Below are positions 39,320 through 51,040 of a DNA stretch of 64,000 nt, in pieces; the stretch's first letter is position 1, and each line of letters starts with the position of its first letter. Made by a program: the position numbers and the translations under genes. The notes beneath the pieces were generated by a model. The model saw nothing but the letters and a program-made list of their open reading frames with translations, ran no database searches and had not been told where the DNA came from. The DNA is taken from contig JBHGNT010000076.1 in assembly GCA_043228905.1 (NCBI GenBank), forward strand, positions 1 to 64,000, given 5' to 3'. This DNA comes from Azolla caroliniana. Taxonomy: Eukaryota > Polypodiophyta.

Positions 39320-40989
39320 AGGAGCCCTTGAGTAAATGAAAATGTTCATACCTGGCTCGTGTGATATCGGATTTTTGTGTTCAAACATGCGAATCGAAGC
39401 TAGCAACGCTAGCTATGAGATAGAATTAAAAAATGAAGATTTTGAAACTCAGGTCGAGAGACATGACGAAATTACCAAATTTGAGGAGTGAGTTGAGAAG
39501 AGCTAGTAGGTAAATTAAAATGTTCATACCTGGCTCGTGTGATATCGGATTTTTGTGTTCAAACATGCGAATCGAAGCTAACAACGCTAGCTATGATATG
39601 GAATTAAAAAATCAAGATTTTGAATCTCAGGTCGAGAGACGTGACGAAATTACCAAATTTGAGTAGTGAGGTGAGAGGAGCCCTTGAGTAAATGAAAATG
39701 TTCATACCTGGCTCGTGTGATATCGGATTTTTGTGTTCAAACATGCGAATCGAAGCTAACAACGCTAGCTATGAGATAGAATTAAAAAATCAAGATTTTG
39801 AAACTCAGGTCGAGAGACATGACGAAATTACCAAATTTGAGGAGTGAGTTGAGAAGAGCTAGTAGGTAAATTAAAATGTTCATACCGGGCTCGTGTGATA
39901 TCGGATTTTTGTGTTCAAACATGCGATTCGAAGCTAACAACGCTAGCTATGAAATGGAATTAAAAAATCAAGATTTTGAAACTCAGGTCGAGAGACATGA
40001 CGAAATTACCAAATTTGAGGAGTGAGGTGAGAAGAGCTAGTAGGTAAATTAAAATGTTCATACCTGGCTCGTGTGATATCGGATTTTTGTGTTCAAACAT
40101 GGGAATCGAAGCTAACAACGCTAGCTATGAGATAGAATTAAAAAATCAAGATTTTGAAACTCAGGTCGAGAGACATGACGAAATTACCAAATTTGAGGAG
40201 TGAGTTGAGAAGAGCTAGTAGGTAAATTAAAATGTTCATACCTGGCTCGTGTGATATCGTATTTTTGTGTTCAAACATGCCAATCGAAGCTAACAACGCT
40301 AGCTATGATATGGAATTAAAAGATCAAGATTTTGAAACTCAGGTCGAGAGACATGACGAAATTACCAAATTTGAGTCGTGAGTTGAGAGGAGCCCTTGAT
40401 TAAATGAAAATGTTCATACCTGGCTCGTGTGATATCGGATTTTTGTGTTCAAACATGGGAATTGAAGCTAACAACGCTAGCTATGATATGAAATTAAAAG
40501 ATCAAGATTTTAAAACTCAGGTCGAGAGACATTACCAAATTACCAAATTTGAGGAGTGAGTTGAGAGGAGCCCTTGAGTAAATGAAAATGTTCATACCGG
40601 GCTCGTGTGATATCAGATTTTTGTGTTCAAACATGCGATTCGAAGCTAACAACGCTAGCTATGAAATGGAATTAAAAAATCAAGATTTTGAAACTCAGGT
40701 TGAGAGACATGACGAAATTACCAAATTTGAGTAGTGACTTGAGAGGAGCCCTTGAGTAAATGAAAATGTTCATACCTGGCTTGTGTGATATCGGATTTTT
40801 GTGTTCAAACATGCGAAACGAAGCCAACAACGCTAGCTATGATATGAAATTAAAAAATCAAGATTTTGAATCTCAGATCAAGAGACGTGACGAAATTACC
40901 AAATTTGAGTAGTGAGGTGAGAGGAGCCCTTGAGTAAATGAAAATGTTCATACCTGGCTCGTGTGATATCGGATTTTTGTGTTCAAACA
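39320..40989. repeat. About 1.67-kb block repeated at 51276-52945 (offset 11956)
   Basis: Over nine monomers match 51276-52945. The offset is 67 x 178 plus 30, the 30 being the three 10-bp insertions that lie between the copies. Shared rare order is CGAAGCTAGCAACGC, GAATCTCAGG with GACGTGACG, CCGGGCTCG, GGGAATCG, ATCGTATTTTTG with CCAATCG, GGGAATTG with CATTACCAAATTACC, CCGGGCTCG with GGTTGAGAG and GTGACTTGAG, then GAAGCCAACAACG with CAGATCAAGAGACG. I noticed four differences (near 40376, 40399, 40616 and 40908). Divergence begins at CCAATCG versus CGAATCG. Confidence 0.92.
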
Positions 40990-41303
40990 TGCCAATCGAA
41001 GCTAACAACGCTAGCTATGATATGGAATTAAAAGATCAAGATTTTGAAACTCAGGTCGAGAGACATGACGAAATTACCAAATTTGAGTAGTGAGTTGAGA
41101 GGAGCCCTTGAGTAAATGAAAATGTTCATACCTGGCTCGTGTGATATCGGATTTTTGTGTTCAAACATGCGAAACGAAGCTAACAACGCTAGTTATGATA
41201 TGAAATTAAAAGATCAAGATTTTGAAACTTAGGTCGAGAGACATGACCAAATTACCAAATTTGAGGAGTGAGTTGAGAAGAGCTAGTAGGTAAATTAAAA
41301 TGT

Positions 41304-41313
41304 TCATACTTGG
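41304..41313. repeat. 10-bp insertion TCATACTTGG (188-bp monomer), copy 1
   Basis: The usual TGTTCATACCTGG reads TGTTCATACTTGGTCATACCTGG here, so a CTTGG-type head is followed directly by a CCTGG-type head. This is a 10-bp partial duplication centred on TCATAC, as expected of slippage or unequal exchange between a CTTGG and a CCTGG monomer. Confidence 0.95.
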
Positions 41314-42025
41314 TCATACCTGGCTCGTGTGATATCGGATATTTGTGTTCAAACATGCGAAACGAAGGTAACAATGCTAGATACGATATGGAATTAAAAA
41401 ATCAAGATTTTGAAACTCAGGTCGAGAGACATGACCAAATTACCAAATTTGAGGAGTGAGTTGAGAAGAGCTAGTAGGTAAATTAAAATGTTCATACTTG
41501 GTTCGTGTGATATCGGATTTTTGTGTTCAAACATGCCAATCGAAGCTAACAACGCTAGCTATGATATGAAATTAAAAGATCAAGATTTTGAAACTCAGGT
41601 CGAGAGACATGACGAAATTACCAAATTTGAGGAGTGAGTTGAGAAGAGCTAGTAGGTAAATTAAAATGTTCATACCTGGCTCTTGTGATATCCGATTTTT
41701 GTGTTCAAACATGCGAAACGAAGCTAACAATGCTAGATACGATATGGAATTAAAAAATCAAGATTTTGAAACTCAGGTCGAGAGACATGACGAAATTACC
41801 AAATTTGAGGAGTGAGTTGAGAAGAGCTAGTAGGTAAATTAAAATGTTCATACCTAGGTCGTGTGATATCGGATTTTTGTGTTCAAACATGCGAAACGAA
41901 GCTAACAATGCTAGATACGATATGGAATTAAAAAATCAAGATTTTGAAACTCAGGTCGAGAGACATGACGAAATTACCAAATTTGAGGAGTGAGTTGAGA
42001 AGAGCTAGTAGGTAAATTAAAATGT

Positions 42026-42035
42026 TCATACTTGG
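42026..42035. repeat. 10-bp insertion TCATACTTGG, copy 2
   Basis: Identical insertion at the identical monomer position, 722 bp (four monomers plus 10) after the first. Confidence 0.95.
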
Positions 42036-42264
42036 TCATACCTGGCTCGTGTGATATCGGATTTTTGTGTTCAAACATGCGAAACGAAGGTAACAATGCT
42101 AGATACGATATGGAATTAAAAAATCAAGATTTTGAAACTCAGGTCGAGAGACATGACGAAATTACCAAATTTGAGGAGTGAGTTGAGAAGAGCTAGTAGG
42201 TAAATGAAAATGTTCATACCTAGCTCGTGTGATATCGGATTTTTGTGTTCAAACATGCGAAATG

Positions 42265-44203
42265 AAGCTAACAACGCTAGCTATGATATGGAATTAAAAA
42301 ATCAAGATTTTGAAACTCAGGTCGAGAGACATGACGAAATTACCAAATTTGAGGAGTGAGTTGAGAAGAGCTAGTAGGTAAATGAAAATGTTCATACCTA
42401 GCTCGTGTGATATCGGATTTTTGTTTTCAAACATGCGAAACGAAGCTAACAATGCTAGATACGATATGGAATTAAAAAATCAAGATTTTGAAACTCAGGT
42501 CGAGAGACATGACGAAATTACCAAATTTGAGGAGTGAGTTGAGGGGAGCCCTTGAGTAAATGAAAATGTTCATACCTGGCTCGTGTGATATCGGATTTTT
42601 GTGTTCAAACATGCGATTCGAAGCTAACAACGCTAGCTATGATATGGAATTAAAAAATCAAGATTTTGAAACTCAGGTCGAGAGACATGACGAAATTAGC
42701 AAATTTGAGGAGTGAGTTAAGGGGAGCCCTTGAGTAAATGAAAATGTTCATACCTGGCTCGTGTGATATCGGATTTTTGTGTTCAAACATGCGATTCGAA
42801 GCTAACAACGCTAGCTATGATATGGAATTAAAAAATCAAGATTTTGAAACTCAGGTCGAGAGACATGACGAAATTAGCAAATTTGAGGAGTGAGTTGAGA
42901 AGAGCTAGTAGGTAAATTAAAATGTTCATAGCTGGCTCGTGTGATATCGGATTTTTGTGTTCAAACATGCGAAACGAAGCTAACATCGCTAGCTATGATA
43001 TGAAATTAAAAAGTCAAGATTTTGAAACTCAGGTCGAGAGACATGACGAAATTAGCAAATTTGAGGAGTGAGTTGAGAGGAGCCCTTGAGTAAATGAAAA
43101 TGTTCAACCCTGGCTCGTGTGATATCGGATTTTTGTGTTCAAACATGCGATTCGAAGCTAACAACGCTAGCTATGATATGGAATTAAAAAATCAAGATTT
43201 TGAAACTCAGGTCGAGAGACATGACGAAATTACCAAATTTGAGGAGTGAGTTGAGAAGAGCTAGTAGGTAAATGAAAATGTTCATACCTAGCTCGTGTGA
43301 TATCGGATTTTTGTTTTCAAACATGCGAAACGAAGCTAACAATGCTAGATACGATATGGAATTAAAAAATCAAGATTTTGAAACTCAGGTCGAGAGACAT
43401 GACGAAATTACCAAATTTGAGGAGTGAGTTGAGGGGAGCCCTTGAGTAAATGAAAATGTTCATACCTGGCTCGTGTGATATCGGATTTTTGTGTTCAAAC
43501 ATGCGATTCGAAGCTAACAACGCTAGCTATGATATGGAATTAAAAAATCAAGATTTTGAAACTCAGGTCGAGAGACATGACGAAATTAGCAAATTTGAGG
43601 AGTGAGTTAAGGGGAGCCCTTGAGTAAATGAAAATGTTCATACCTGGCTCGTGTGATATCGGATTTTTGTGTTCAAACATGCGATTCGAAGCTAACAACG
43701 CTAGCTATGATATGGAATTAAAAAATCAAGATTTTGAAACTCAGGTCGAGAGACATGACGAAATTAGCAAATTTGAGGAGTGAGTTGAGAAGAGCTAGTA
43801 GGTAAATTAAAATGTTCATAGCTGGCTCGTGTGATATCGGATTTTTGTGTTCAAACATGCGAAACGAAGCTAACATCGCTAGCTATGATATGAAATTAAA
43901 AAGTCAAGATTTTGAAACTCAGGTCGAGAGACATGACGAAATTAGCAAATTTGAGGAGTGAGTTGAGAGGAGCCCTTGAGTAAATGAAAATGTTCAACCC
44001 TGGCTCGTGTGATATCGGATTTTTGTGTTCAAACATGCGATTCGAAGCTAACAACGCTAGCTATGATATGGAATTAAAAAATCAAGATTTTGAAACTCAG
44101 GTCGAGAGACATGACGAAATTACCAAATTTGAGGAGTGAGTTGAGAAGAGCTAGTAGGTAAATGAAAATGTTCATACCTAGCTCGTGTGATATCGGATTT
44201 TTG
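42265..44203. repeat. Adjacent 5-monomer (890-bp) tandem duplication, 42265-43154 and 43155-44044
   Basis: Two abutting 890-bp units, plus part of a third to about 44203, share four otherwise rare or private marks in order: TTTTTGTTTTC (42421/43311), GTTAAGGGGAGCC (42717/43607), TTCATAGCTGG (42927/43817) and TTCAACCCTGG (43104/43994). I saw no difference between the units. The third unit reverts to TTTTTGTGTTC at 44204. Confidence 0.93.
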
Positions 44204-44251
44204 TGTTCAAACATGCGAAACGAAGCTAACAATGCTAGATACGATATGGAA

Positions 44252-45601
44252 TTAAAAAATCAAGATTTTGAAACTCAGGTCGAGAGACATGACGAAATTA
44301 CCAAATTTGAGGAGTGAGTTGAGAAGAGCTAGTAGGTAAATTAAAATGTTCATACTTGGGTCGTGTGATATCAGATTTTTGTGTTCAAACATGCGATTCG
44401 AAGCTAACAACGCTAGGTATGATATGGAATTAAAAAATCAAGATTTTAAAACTCAGGTCGAGGGACATGACGAAATTACCAAATTTGAGGAGTGTGTTGA
44501 GAAGAGCTAGTAGGTAAATTAAAATGTTCATACCTGGCTCGTGTGATATCGGATTTTTGTGTTCAAACATGCGAAACGAAGGTAACAATGCTAGATACGA
44601 TACGGAATTAAAAAATCAAGATTTTGAAACTCAGGTCGAGAGACATGACGAAATTACCAAATTTGAGGAGTGAGTTGAGAAGAGCTAGTAGGTAAATGAA
44701 AATGTTCATACCTACCTCGTGTGATATCGGATTTTTGTTTTCAAACATGCGAAACGAAGCTAACAATGCTAGATACGATATGGAATTAAAAAATCAAGAT
44801 TTTGAAACTCAGGTCGAGAGACATGACGAAATTACCAAATTTGAGGAGTGAGTTGAGGGGAGCCCTTGAGTAAATGAAAATGTTCATACCTGGCTCGTGT
44901 GATATCGGATTTTTGTGTTCAAACATGCGATTCGAAGCTAACAACGCTAGCTATGATATGGAATTAAAAAATCAAGATTTTGAAACTCAGGTCGAGAGAC
45001 ATGATGAAATTAGCAAATTTGAGGAGTGAGTTGAGGGGAGCCCTTGAGTAAATGAAAATGTTCATACCTACCTCGTGTGATATCGGATTTTTGTTTTCAA
45101 ACATGCGAAACGAAGCTAACAATGCTAGATACGATATGGAATTAAAAAATCAAGATTTTGAAACTCAGGTCGAGAGACATGACGAAATTACCAAATTTGA
45201 GGAGTGAGTTGAGGGGAGCCCTTGAGTAAATGAAAATGTTCATATCTGGCTCGTGTGATATCGGATTTTTGTATTCAAACATGCGATTCGAAGCTAACAA
45301 CGCTAGCTATGATATGGAATTAAAAAATCAAGATTTTGAAACTCAGGTCGAGAGACATGATGAAATTAGCAAATTTGAGGAGTGAGTTGAGGGGAGCCCT
45401 TGAGTAAATGAAAATGTTCATACCTGGCTCGTGTGATATCGGATTTTTGTGTTCAAACATGCGATTCGAAGCTAACAACGCTAGCTATGATATGGAATTA
45501 AAAAATCAAGATTTTGAAACTCAGGTCGAGAGACATGACGAAATTAGCAAATTTGAGGAGTGAGTTGAGAAGAGCTAGTAGGTAAATTAAAATGTTCATA
45601 C
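44252..45601. repeat. About 1.35-kb block in three copies: 44252, 46932 and about 58858
   Basis: 44252-45601 matches 46932-48281 (offset 2680 = 15 x 178 + 10) and, less closely, about 58858-60140 (a further 11926 bp, 67 monomers). Shared order is CTTGGGTCG with GATTTTAAAACTC, GAGGAGTGTGTTGAG, GATACGGAATTAAA, CCTACCTCG with TTTTGTTTTC, GATTCG, a second CCTACCTCG, and CATATCTGG (CATACCTGG in the third copy). The first two differ at few sites (GTATTCAAAC at about 45272, GATTTGAAG at about 47610). The third has several more changes, such as GGAACTAAAAAATC and GATGTGG. CCTACCTCG occurs nowhere else in the window. Confidence 0.9.
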
Positions 45602-45951
45602 CTGGCTCTTGTGATATCCGATTTTTGTGTTCAAACATGCGAAACGAAGCTAACAACGCTAGCTATGATATGGAATTAAAAAATCAAGATTTTGAAACTC
45701 AGGTCGAGAGACATGACGAAATTACCAAATTTGAGGAGTGAGTTGAGAAGAGCTAGTAGGTAAATTAAAATGTTCATACCTGGGTCGTGTGATATCGGAT
45801 TTTTGTGTTCAAACATGCGAAACGAAGCTAACAATGCTAGATACGATATGGAATTAAAAAATCAAGATTTTGAAACTCAGGTCGAGAGACATGACGAAAT
45901 TACCAAATTTGAGGAGTGAGTTGAGAAGAGCTAGTAGGTAAATTAAAATGT

Positions 45952-45961
45952 TCATACTTGG
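45952..45961. repeat. 10-bp insertion TCATACTTGG, copy 3
   Basis: Identical insertion 3926 bp (22 monomers plus 10) after copy 2. The monomers just upstream (CTCTTG..ATCCG, then CCTGGGTCG) match those before copies 2 and 5, so it travelled with its neighbours. Confidence 0.95.
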
Positions 45962-46109
45962 TCATACCTGGCTCGTGTGATATCGGATTTTTGTGTTCAA
46001 ACATGCGAAACGAAGGTAACAATGCTAGATACGATATGGAATTAAAAAATCAAGATTTTGAAACTCAGGTCGAGAGACATGACGAAATTACCAAATTTGA
46101 GGAGTGAGT

Positions 46110-46840
46110 TGAGAAGAGCTAGTAGGTAAATTAAAATGTTCATACCTGGCTCGTGTGATATCGGATTTTTGTGTTCAAACATGCGAAACGAAGCTAACAT
46201 CGCTAGCTATGATATGAAATTAAAAAGTCAAGATTTTGAAACTCAGGTCGAGAGACATGACGAAATTACCAAATTTGAGGAGTGAGTTGAGAAGAGCCCT
46301 TGAGTAAATGAAACTGTTCATACCTGGCTCGTGTGATATCGGATTTCTGTGTTCAAACATGCGAAACGAAGCTAACATCGCTAGCTATGATATGAAATTA
46401 AAAGATCAAGATTTTGAAACTCAGGTCGAGAGACATGACGAAAATACCAAATTTGAGTAGTGAGTTGAGAGGAGCCCTTGAGTAAATGAAAATGTTCATA
46501 CCTGGCTCGTGTGATATCGGATTTTTGTGTTCAAACATGCGATTCGAAGCTAACAACGCTAGCTATGATATGGAATTAAAAAATCAAGATTTTGAAACTC
46601 AGGTCGAGAGACATGATGAAATTAGCAAATTTGAGGAGTGAGTTGAGAAGAGCTAGTAGGTAAATGAAAATGGTCATACCTAGCTCGTGTGATATCGGAT
46701 TTTTGTGTTAAAACATGCGAAACGAAGCTAACAATGCTAGATACGATATGGAATTAAAAAATCAAGATTTTGAAACTCAGGTCGAGAGACATGACGAAAT
46801 TACCAAATTTGAGGAGTGAGTTGAGGGGAGCCCTTGAGTA
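46110..46840. repeat. About 730-bp block also at 53942-54672 and in part at about 57146-57676
   Basis: Three copies (offsets 7832 = 44 monomers, and 3204 = 18 monomers) share GGATTTCTGTGTTC (46341, 54173, 57377) and GACGAAAATACC. They also share the order of two AACATCGC monomers followed by GATTCG. The first two continue into a TGGTCATACCTAG monomer, where GTGTTAAAAC (about 46707) differs from GTGTTCAAAC. The third switches type at 57675. Confidence 0.88.
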
Positions 46841-49089
46841 AATGACAATGTTCATACCTGGCTCGTGTGATATCGGATTTTTGTGTTGAAACATGCGATT
46901 CGAAGCTAACAACGCTAGCTATGATATGGAATTAAAAAATCAAGATTTTGAAACTCAGGTCGAGAGACATGACGAAATTACCAAATTTGAGGAGTGAGTT
47001 GAGAAGAGCTAGTAGGTAAATTAAAATGTTCATACTTGGGTCGTGTGATATCAGATTTTTGTGTTCAAACATGCGATTCGAAGCTAACAACGCTAGGTAT
47101 GATATGGAATTAAAAAATCAAGATTTTAAAACTCAGGTCGAGGGACATGACGAAATTACCAAATTTGAGGAGTGTGTTGAGAAGAGCTAGTAGGTAAATT
47201 AAAATGTTCATACCTGGCTCGTGTGATATCGGATTTTTGTGTTCAAACATGCGAAACGAAGGTAACAATGCTAGATACGATACGGAATTAAAAAATCAAG
47301 ATTTTGAAACTCAGGTCGAGAGACATGACGAAATTACCAAATTTGAGGAGTGAGTTGAGAAGAGCTAGTAGGTAAATGAAAATGTTCATACCTACCTCGT
47401 GTGATATCGGATTTTTGTTTTCAAACATGCGAAACGAAGCTAACAATGCTAGATACGATATGGAATTAAAAAATCAAGATTTTGAAACTCAGGTCGAGAG
47501 ACATGACGAAATTACCAAATTTGAGGAGTGAGTTGAGGGGAGCCCTTGAGTAAATGAAAATGTTCATACCTGGCTCGTGTGATATCGGATTTTTGTGTTC
47601 AAACATGCGATTTGAAGCTAACAACGCTAGCTATGATATGGAATTAAAAAATCAAGATTTTGAAACTCAGGTCGAGAGACATGATGAAATTAGCAAATTT
47701 GAGGAGTGAGTTGAGGGGAGCCCTTGAGTAAATGAAAATGTTCATACCTACCTCGTGTGATATCGGATTTTTGTTTTCAAACATGCGAAACGAAGCTAAC
47801 AATGCTAGATACGATATGGAATTAAAAAATCAAGATTTTGAAACTCAGGTCGAGAGACATGACGAAATTACCAAATTTGAGGAGTGAGTTGAGGGGAGCC
47901 CTTGAGTAAATGAAAATGTTCATATCTGGCTCGTGTGATATCGGATTTTTGTGTTCAAACATGCGATTCGAAGCTAACAACGCTAGCTATGATATGGAAT
48001 TAAAAAATCAAGATTTTGAAACTCAGGTCGAGAGACATGATGAAATTAGCAAATTTGAGGAGTGAGTTGAGGGGAGCCCTTGAGTAAATGAAAATGTTCA
48101 TACCTGGCTCGTGTGATATCGGATTTTTGTGTTCAAACATGCGATTCGAAGCTAACAACGCTAGCTATGATATGGAATTAAAAAATCAAGATTTTGAAAC
48201 TCAGGTCGAGAGACATGACGAAATTAGCAAATTTGAGGAGTGAGTTGAGAAGAGCTAGTAGGTAAATTAAAATGTTCATACTTGGGTCGTGTGATATCAG
48301 ATTTTTGTGTTCAAACATGCGAAACGAAGCTAACAACGCTAGCTATGATATGGAATTAAAAAATCAAGATTTTGAAACTCAGGTCGAGGGACATGACGAA
48401 ATTAGCAAATTTGAGGAGTGTGTTGAGAAGAGCTAGTAGGTAAATTAAAATGTTCATACCTGGCTCGTGTGATATCGGATTTTTGTGTTCAAACATGCGA
48501 AACGAAGGTAACAATGCTAGATACGATATGGAATTAAAAAATCAAGATTTTGAAACTCAGGTCGAGAGACATGACGAAATTACCAAATTTGAGGAGTGAG
48601 TTGAGAAGAGCTAGTAGGTAAATGAAAATGTTCATACCTAGCTCGTGTGATATCGGATTTTTGTGTTCAAACATGCGATTCGAAGCTAAGAACGCTAGCT
48701 ATGATATGGAATTAAAAAATCAAGATTTTGAAACTCAGGTCGAGAGACATGACGAAATTACCAAATTTGAGGAGTGAGTTGAGAAGAGCTAGTAGGTAAA
48801 TTAAAATGTTCATACTTGGGTCGTGTGATATCAGATTTTTGTGTTCAAACATGCGATTCGAAGCTAACAACGCTAGCTGTGATATGGAATTAAAAAATCA
48901 AGATTTTGAAACTCAGGTCGAGAGACATGACGAAATTACCAAATTTGAGGAGTGAGGTGAGAGGAGCCCTTGAGTAAATGAAAATGTTCATACCTAGCTC
49001 GTGTGATATCGGATTTTTGTGTTCAAACATGCGATTCGAAGCTAACAACGCTAGCTATGATATGGAATTAAAAAATCAAGATTTTGAAA

Positions 49090-49260
49090 CTCAGGTCAAG
49101 AGACATGAAGAAATTAGCAAATTAGAGGAGGGAGTGGAGAAGAGCCCGTTCGGAAATGAAAATGTTCCTACCTGGCTCGTGTGATATCTGCTTTTTGTGT
49201 TCAAACATGCGAATCGAAGCAAACAAAGCTAGCTATGATATAGAATTAAAAAATCAAGAT
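49090..49260. repeat. Most divergent monomer junction (GAGCCCGTTCGGAAATG), copy 1 of 3
   Basis: This monomer departs most from the rest. It has GGTCAAGAGACATGAAG, AAATTAGAGGAGGGAGTGG, the tail GAGCCCGTTCGGAAATG instead of the usual two tails, GTTCCTACCTGG, then GATATCTGCTTTTTGTG and AAGCAAACAAAGC. The same unit recurs 1780 bp later (about 50870) and again at about 54964. An open frame of 68 codons crosses it only because the usual tail stops are altered. I do not regard it as a gene. Confidence 0.88.
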
Positions 49261-50869
49261 TTTGAAACTCAGGTCGAGAGACATGATGAAATTAGCAAAT
49301 TTGAGGAGGGAGTGGAGAAGGGGCCGTGAGTAAATGAAACTGTTCATACCTGGCTCGTGTGATATCGGATTTTTGTGTTCAAACATGCGAACCGAAGCTA
49401 ACAACGCTAGCTATGATATGAAATTAAAAGATCAAGATTTTGAAACTCAGGTCGAGAGACATGACGAAATTACCAAATTTGAGTAGTGAGTTGAGGGGAG
49501 CCCTTGAGTAAATGAAAATGTTCATACCTGGCTCGTGTGATATCGGATTTTTGTGTTCAAACATGCGAATCGAAGCTAGCAACGCTAGCTATGAGATAGA
49601 ATTAAAAAATGAAGATTTTGAAACTCAGGTCGAGAGACATGACGAAATTACCAAATTTGAGGAGTGAGTTGAGAAGAGCTAGTAGGTAAATTAAAATGTT
49701 CATACCTGGCTCGTGTGATATCGGATTTTTGTGTTCAAACATGCGAATCGAAGCTAACAACGCTAGCTATGATATGGAATTAAAAAATCAAGATTTTGAA
49801 TCTCAGGTCGAGAGACGTGACGAAATTACCAAATTTGAGTAGTGAGGTGAGAGGAGCCCTTGAGTAAATGAAAATGTTCATACCTGGCTCGTGTGATATC
49901 GGATTTTTGTGTTCAAACATGCGAATCGAAGCTAACAACGCTAGCTATGAGATAGAATTAAAAAATCAAGATTTTGAAACTCAGGTCGAGAGACATGACG
50001 AAATTACCAAATTTGAGGAGTGAGTTGAGAAGAGCTAGTAGGTAAATTAAAATGTTCATACCGGGCTCGTGTGATATCGGATTTTTGTGTTCAAACATGC
50101 GATTCGAAGCTAACAACGCTAGCTATGAAATGGAATTAAAAAATCAAGATTTTGAAACTCAGGTCGAGGGACATGACGAAATTAGCAAATTTGAGGAGTG
50201 TGTTGAGAAGAGCTAGTAGGTAAATTAAAATGTTCATACCTGGCTCGTGTGATATCGGATTTTTGTGTTCAAACATGCGAAACGAAGGTAACAATGCTAG
50301 ATACGATATGGAATTAAAAAATCAAGATTTTGAAACTCAGGTCGAGAGACATGACGAAATTACCAAATTTGAGGAGTGAGTTGAGAAGAGCTAGTAGGTA
50401 AATGAAAATGTTCATACCTAGCTCGTGTGATATCGGATTTTTGTGTTCAAACATGGGAATCGAAGCTAAGAACGCTAGCTATGATATGGAATTAAAAAAT
50501 CAAGATTTTGAAACTCAGGTCGAGAGACATGACGAAATTACCAAATTTGAGGAGTGAGTTGAGAAGAGCTAGTAGGTAAATTAAAATGTTCATACTTGGG
50601 TCGTGTGATATCAGATTTTTGTGTTCAAACATGCGATTCGAAGCTAACAACGCTAGCTGTGATATGGAATTAAAAAATCAAGATTTTGAAACTCAGGTCG
50701 AGAGACATGACGAAATTACCAAATTTGAGGAGTGAGGTGAGAGGAGCCCTTGAGTAAATGAAAATGTTCATACCTAGCTCGTGTGATATCGGATTTTTGT
50801 GTTCAAACATGCGATTCGAAGCTAACAACGCTAGCTATGATATGGAATTAAAAAATCAAGATTTTGAAA

Positions 50870-51040
50870 CTCAGGTCAAGAGACATGAAGAAATTAGCAA
50901 ATTAGAGGAGGGAGTGGAGAAGAGCCCGTTCGGAAATGAAAATGTTCCTACCTGGCTCGTGTGATATCTGCTTTTTGTGTTCAAACATGCGAATCGAAGC
51001 AAACAAAGCTAGCTATGATATAGAATTAAAAAATCAAGAT
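50870..51040. repeat. Divergent GAGCCCGTTCGGAAATG monomer, copy 2
   Basis: Copy within the second 1780-bp unit, identical by eye to the copy at 49090-49260. Confidence 0.88.

Larger units (their letters stand above)
41241..42200. repeat. About 960-bp block with two 10-bp insertions, repeated at 62987-63946
   Basis: This block recurs 21746 bp downstream (122 x 178 + 30), including both decamer insertions at the same 722-bp spacing. It also shares GATATTTG, GACCAAATTACC, CCAATCG with AAAAGATC, and CTCTTG..ATCCG in order. Differences noted are CCTAGGTCG versus CCTGGGTCG, GACGAAATT versus GACCAAATT, and CATGCGAAACG versus CATGTGAAACG. Confidence 0.92.
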
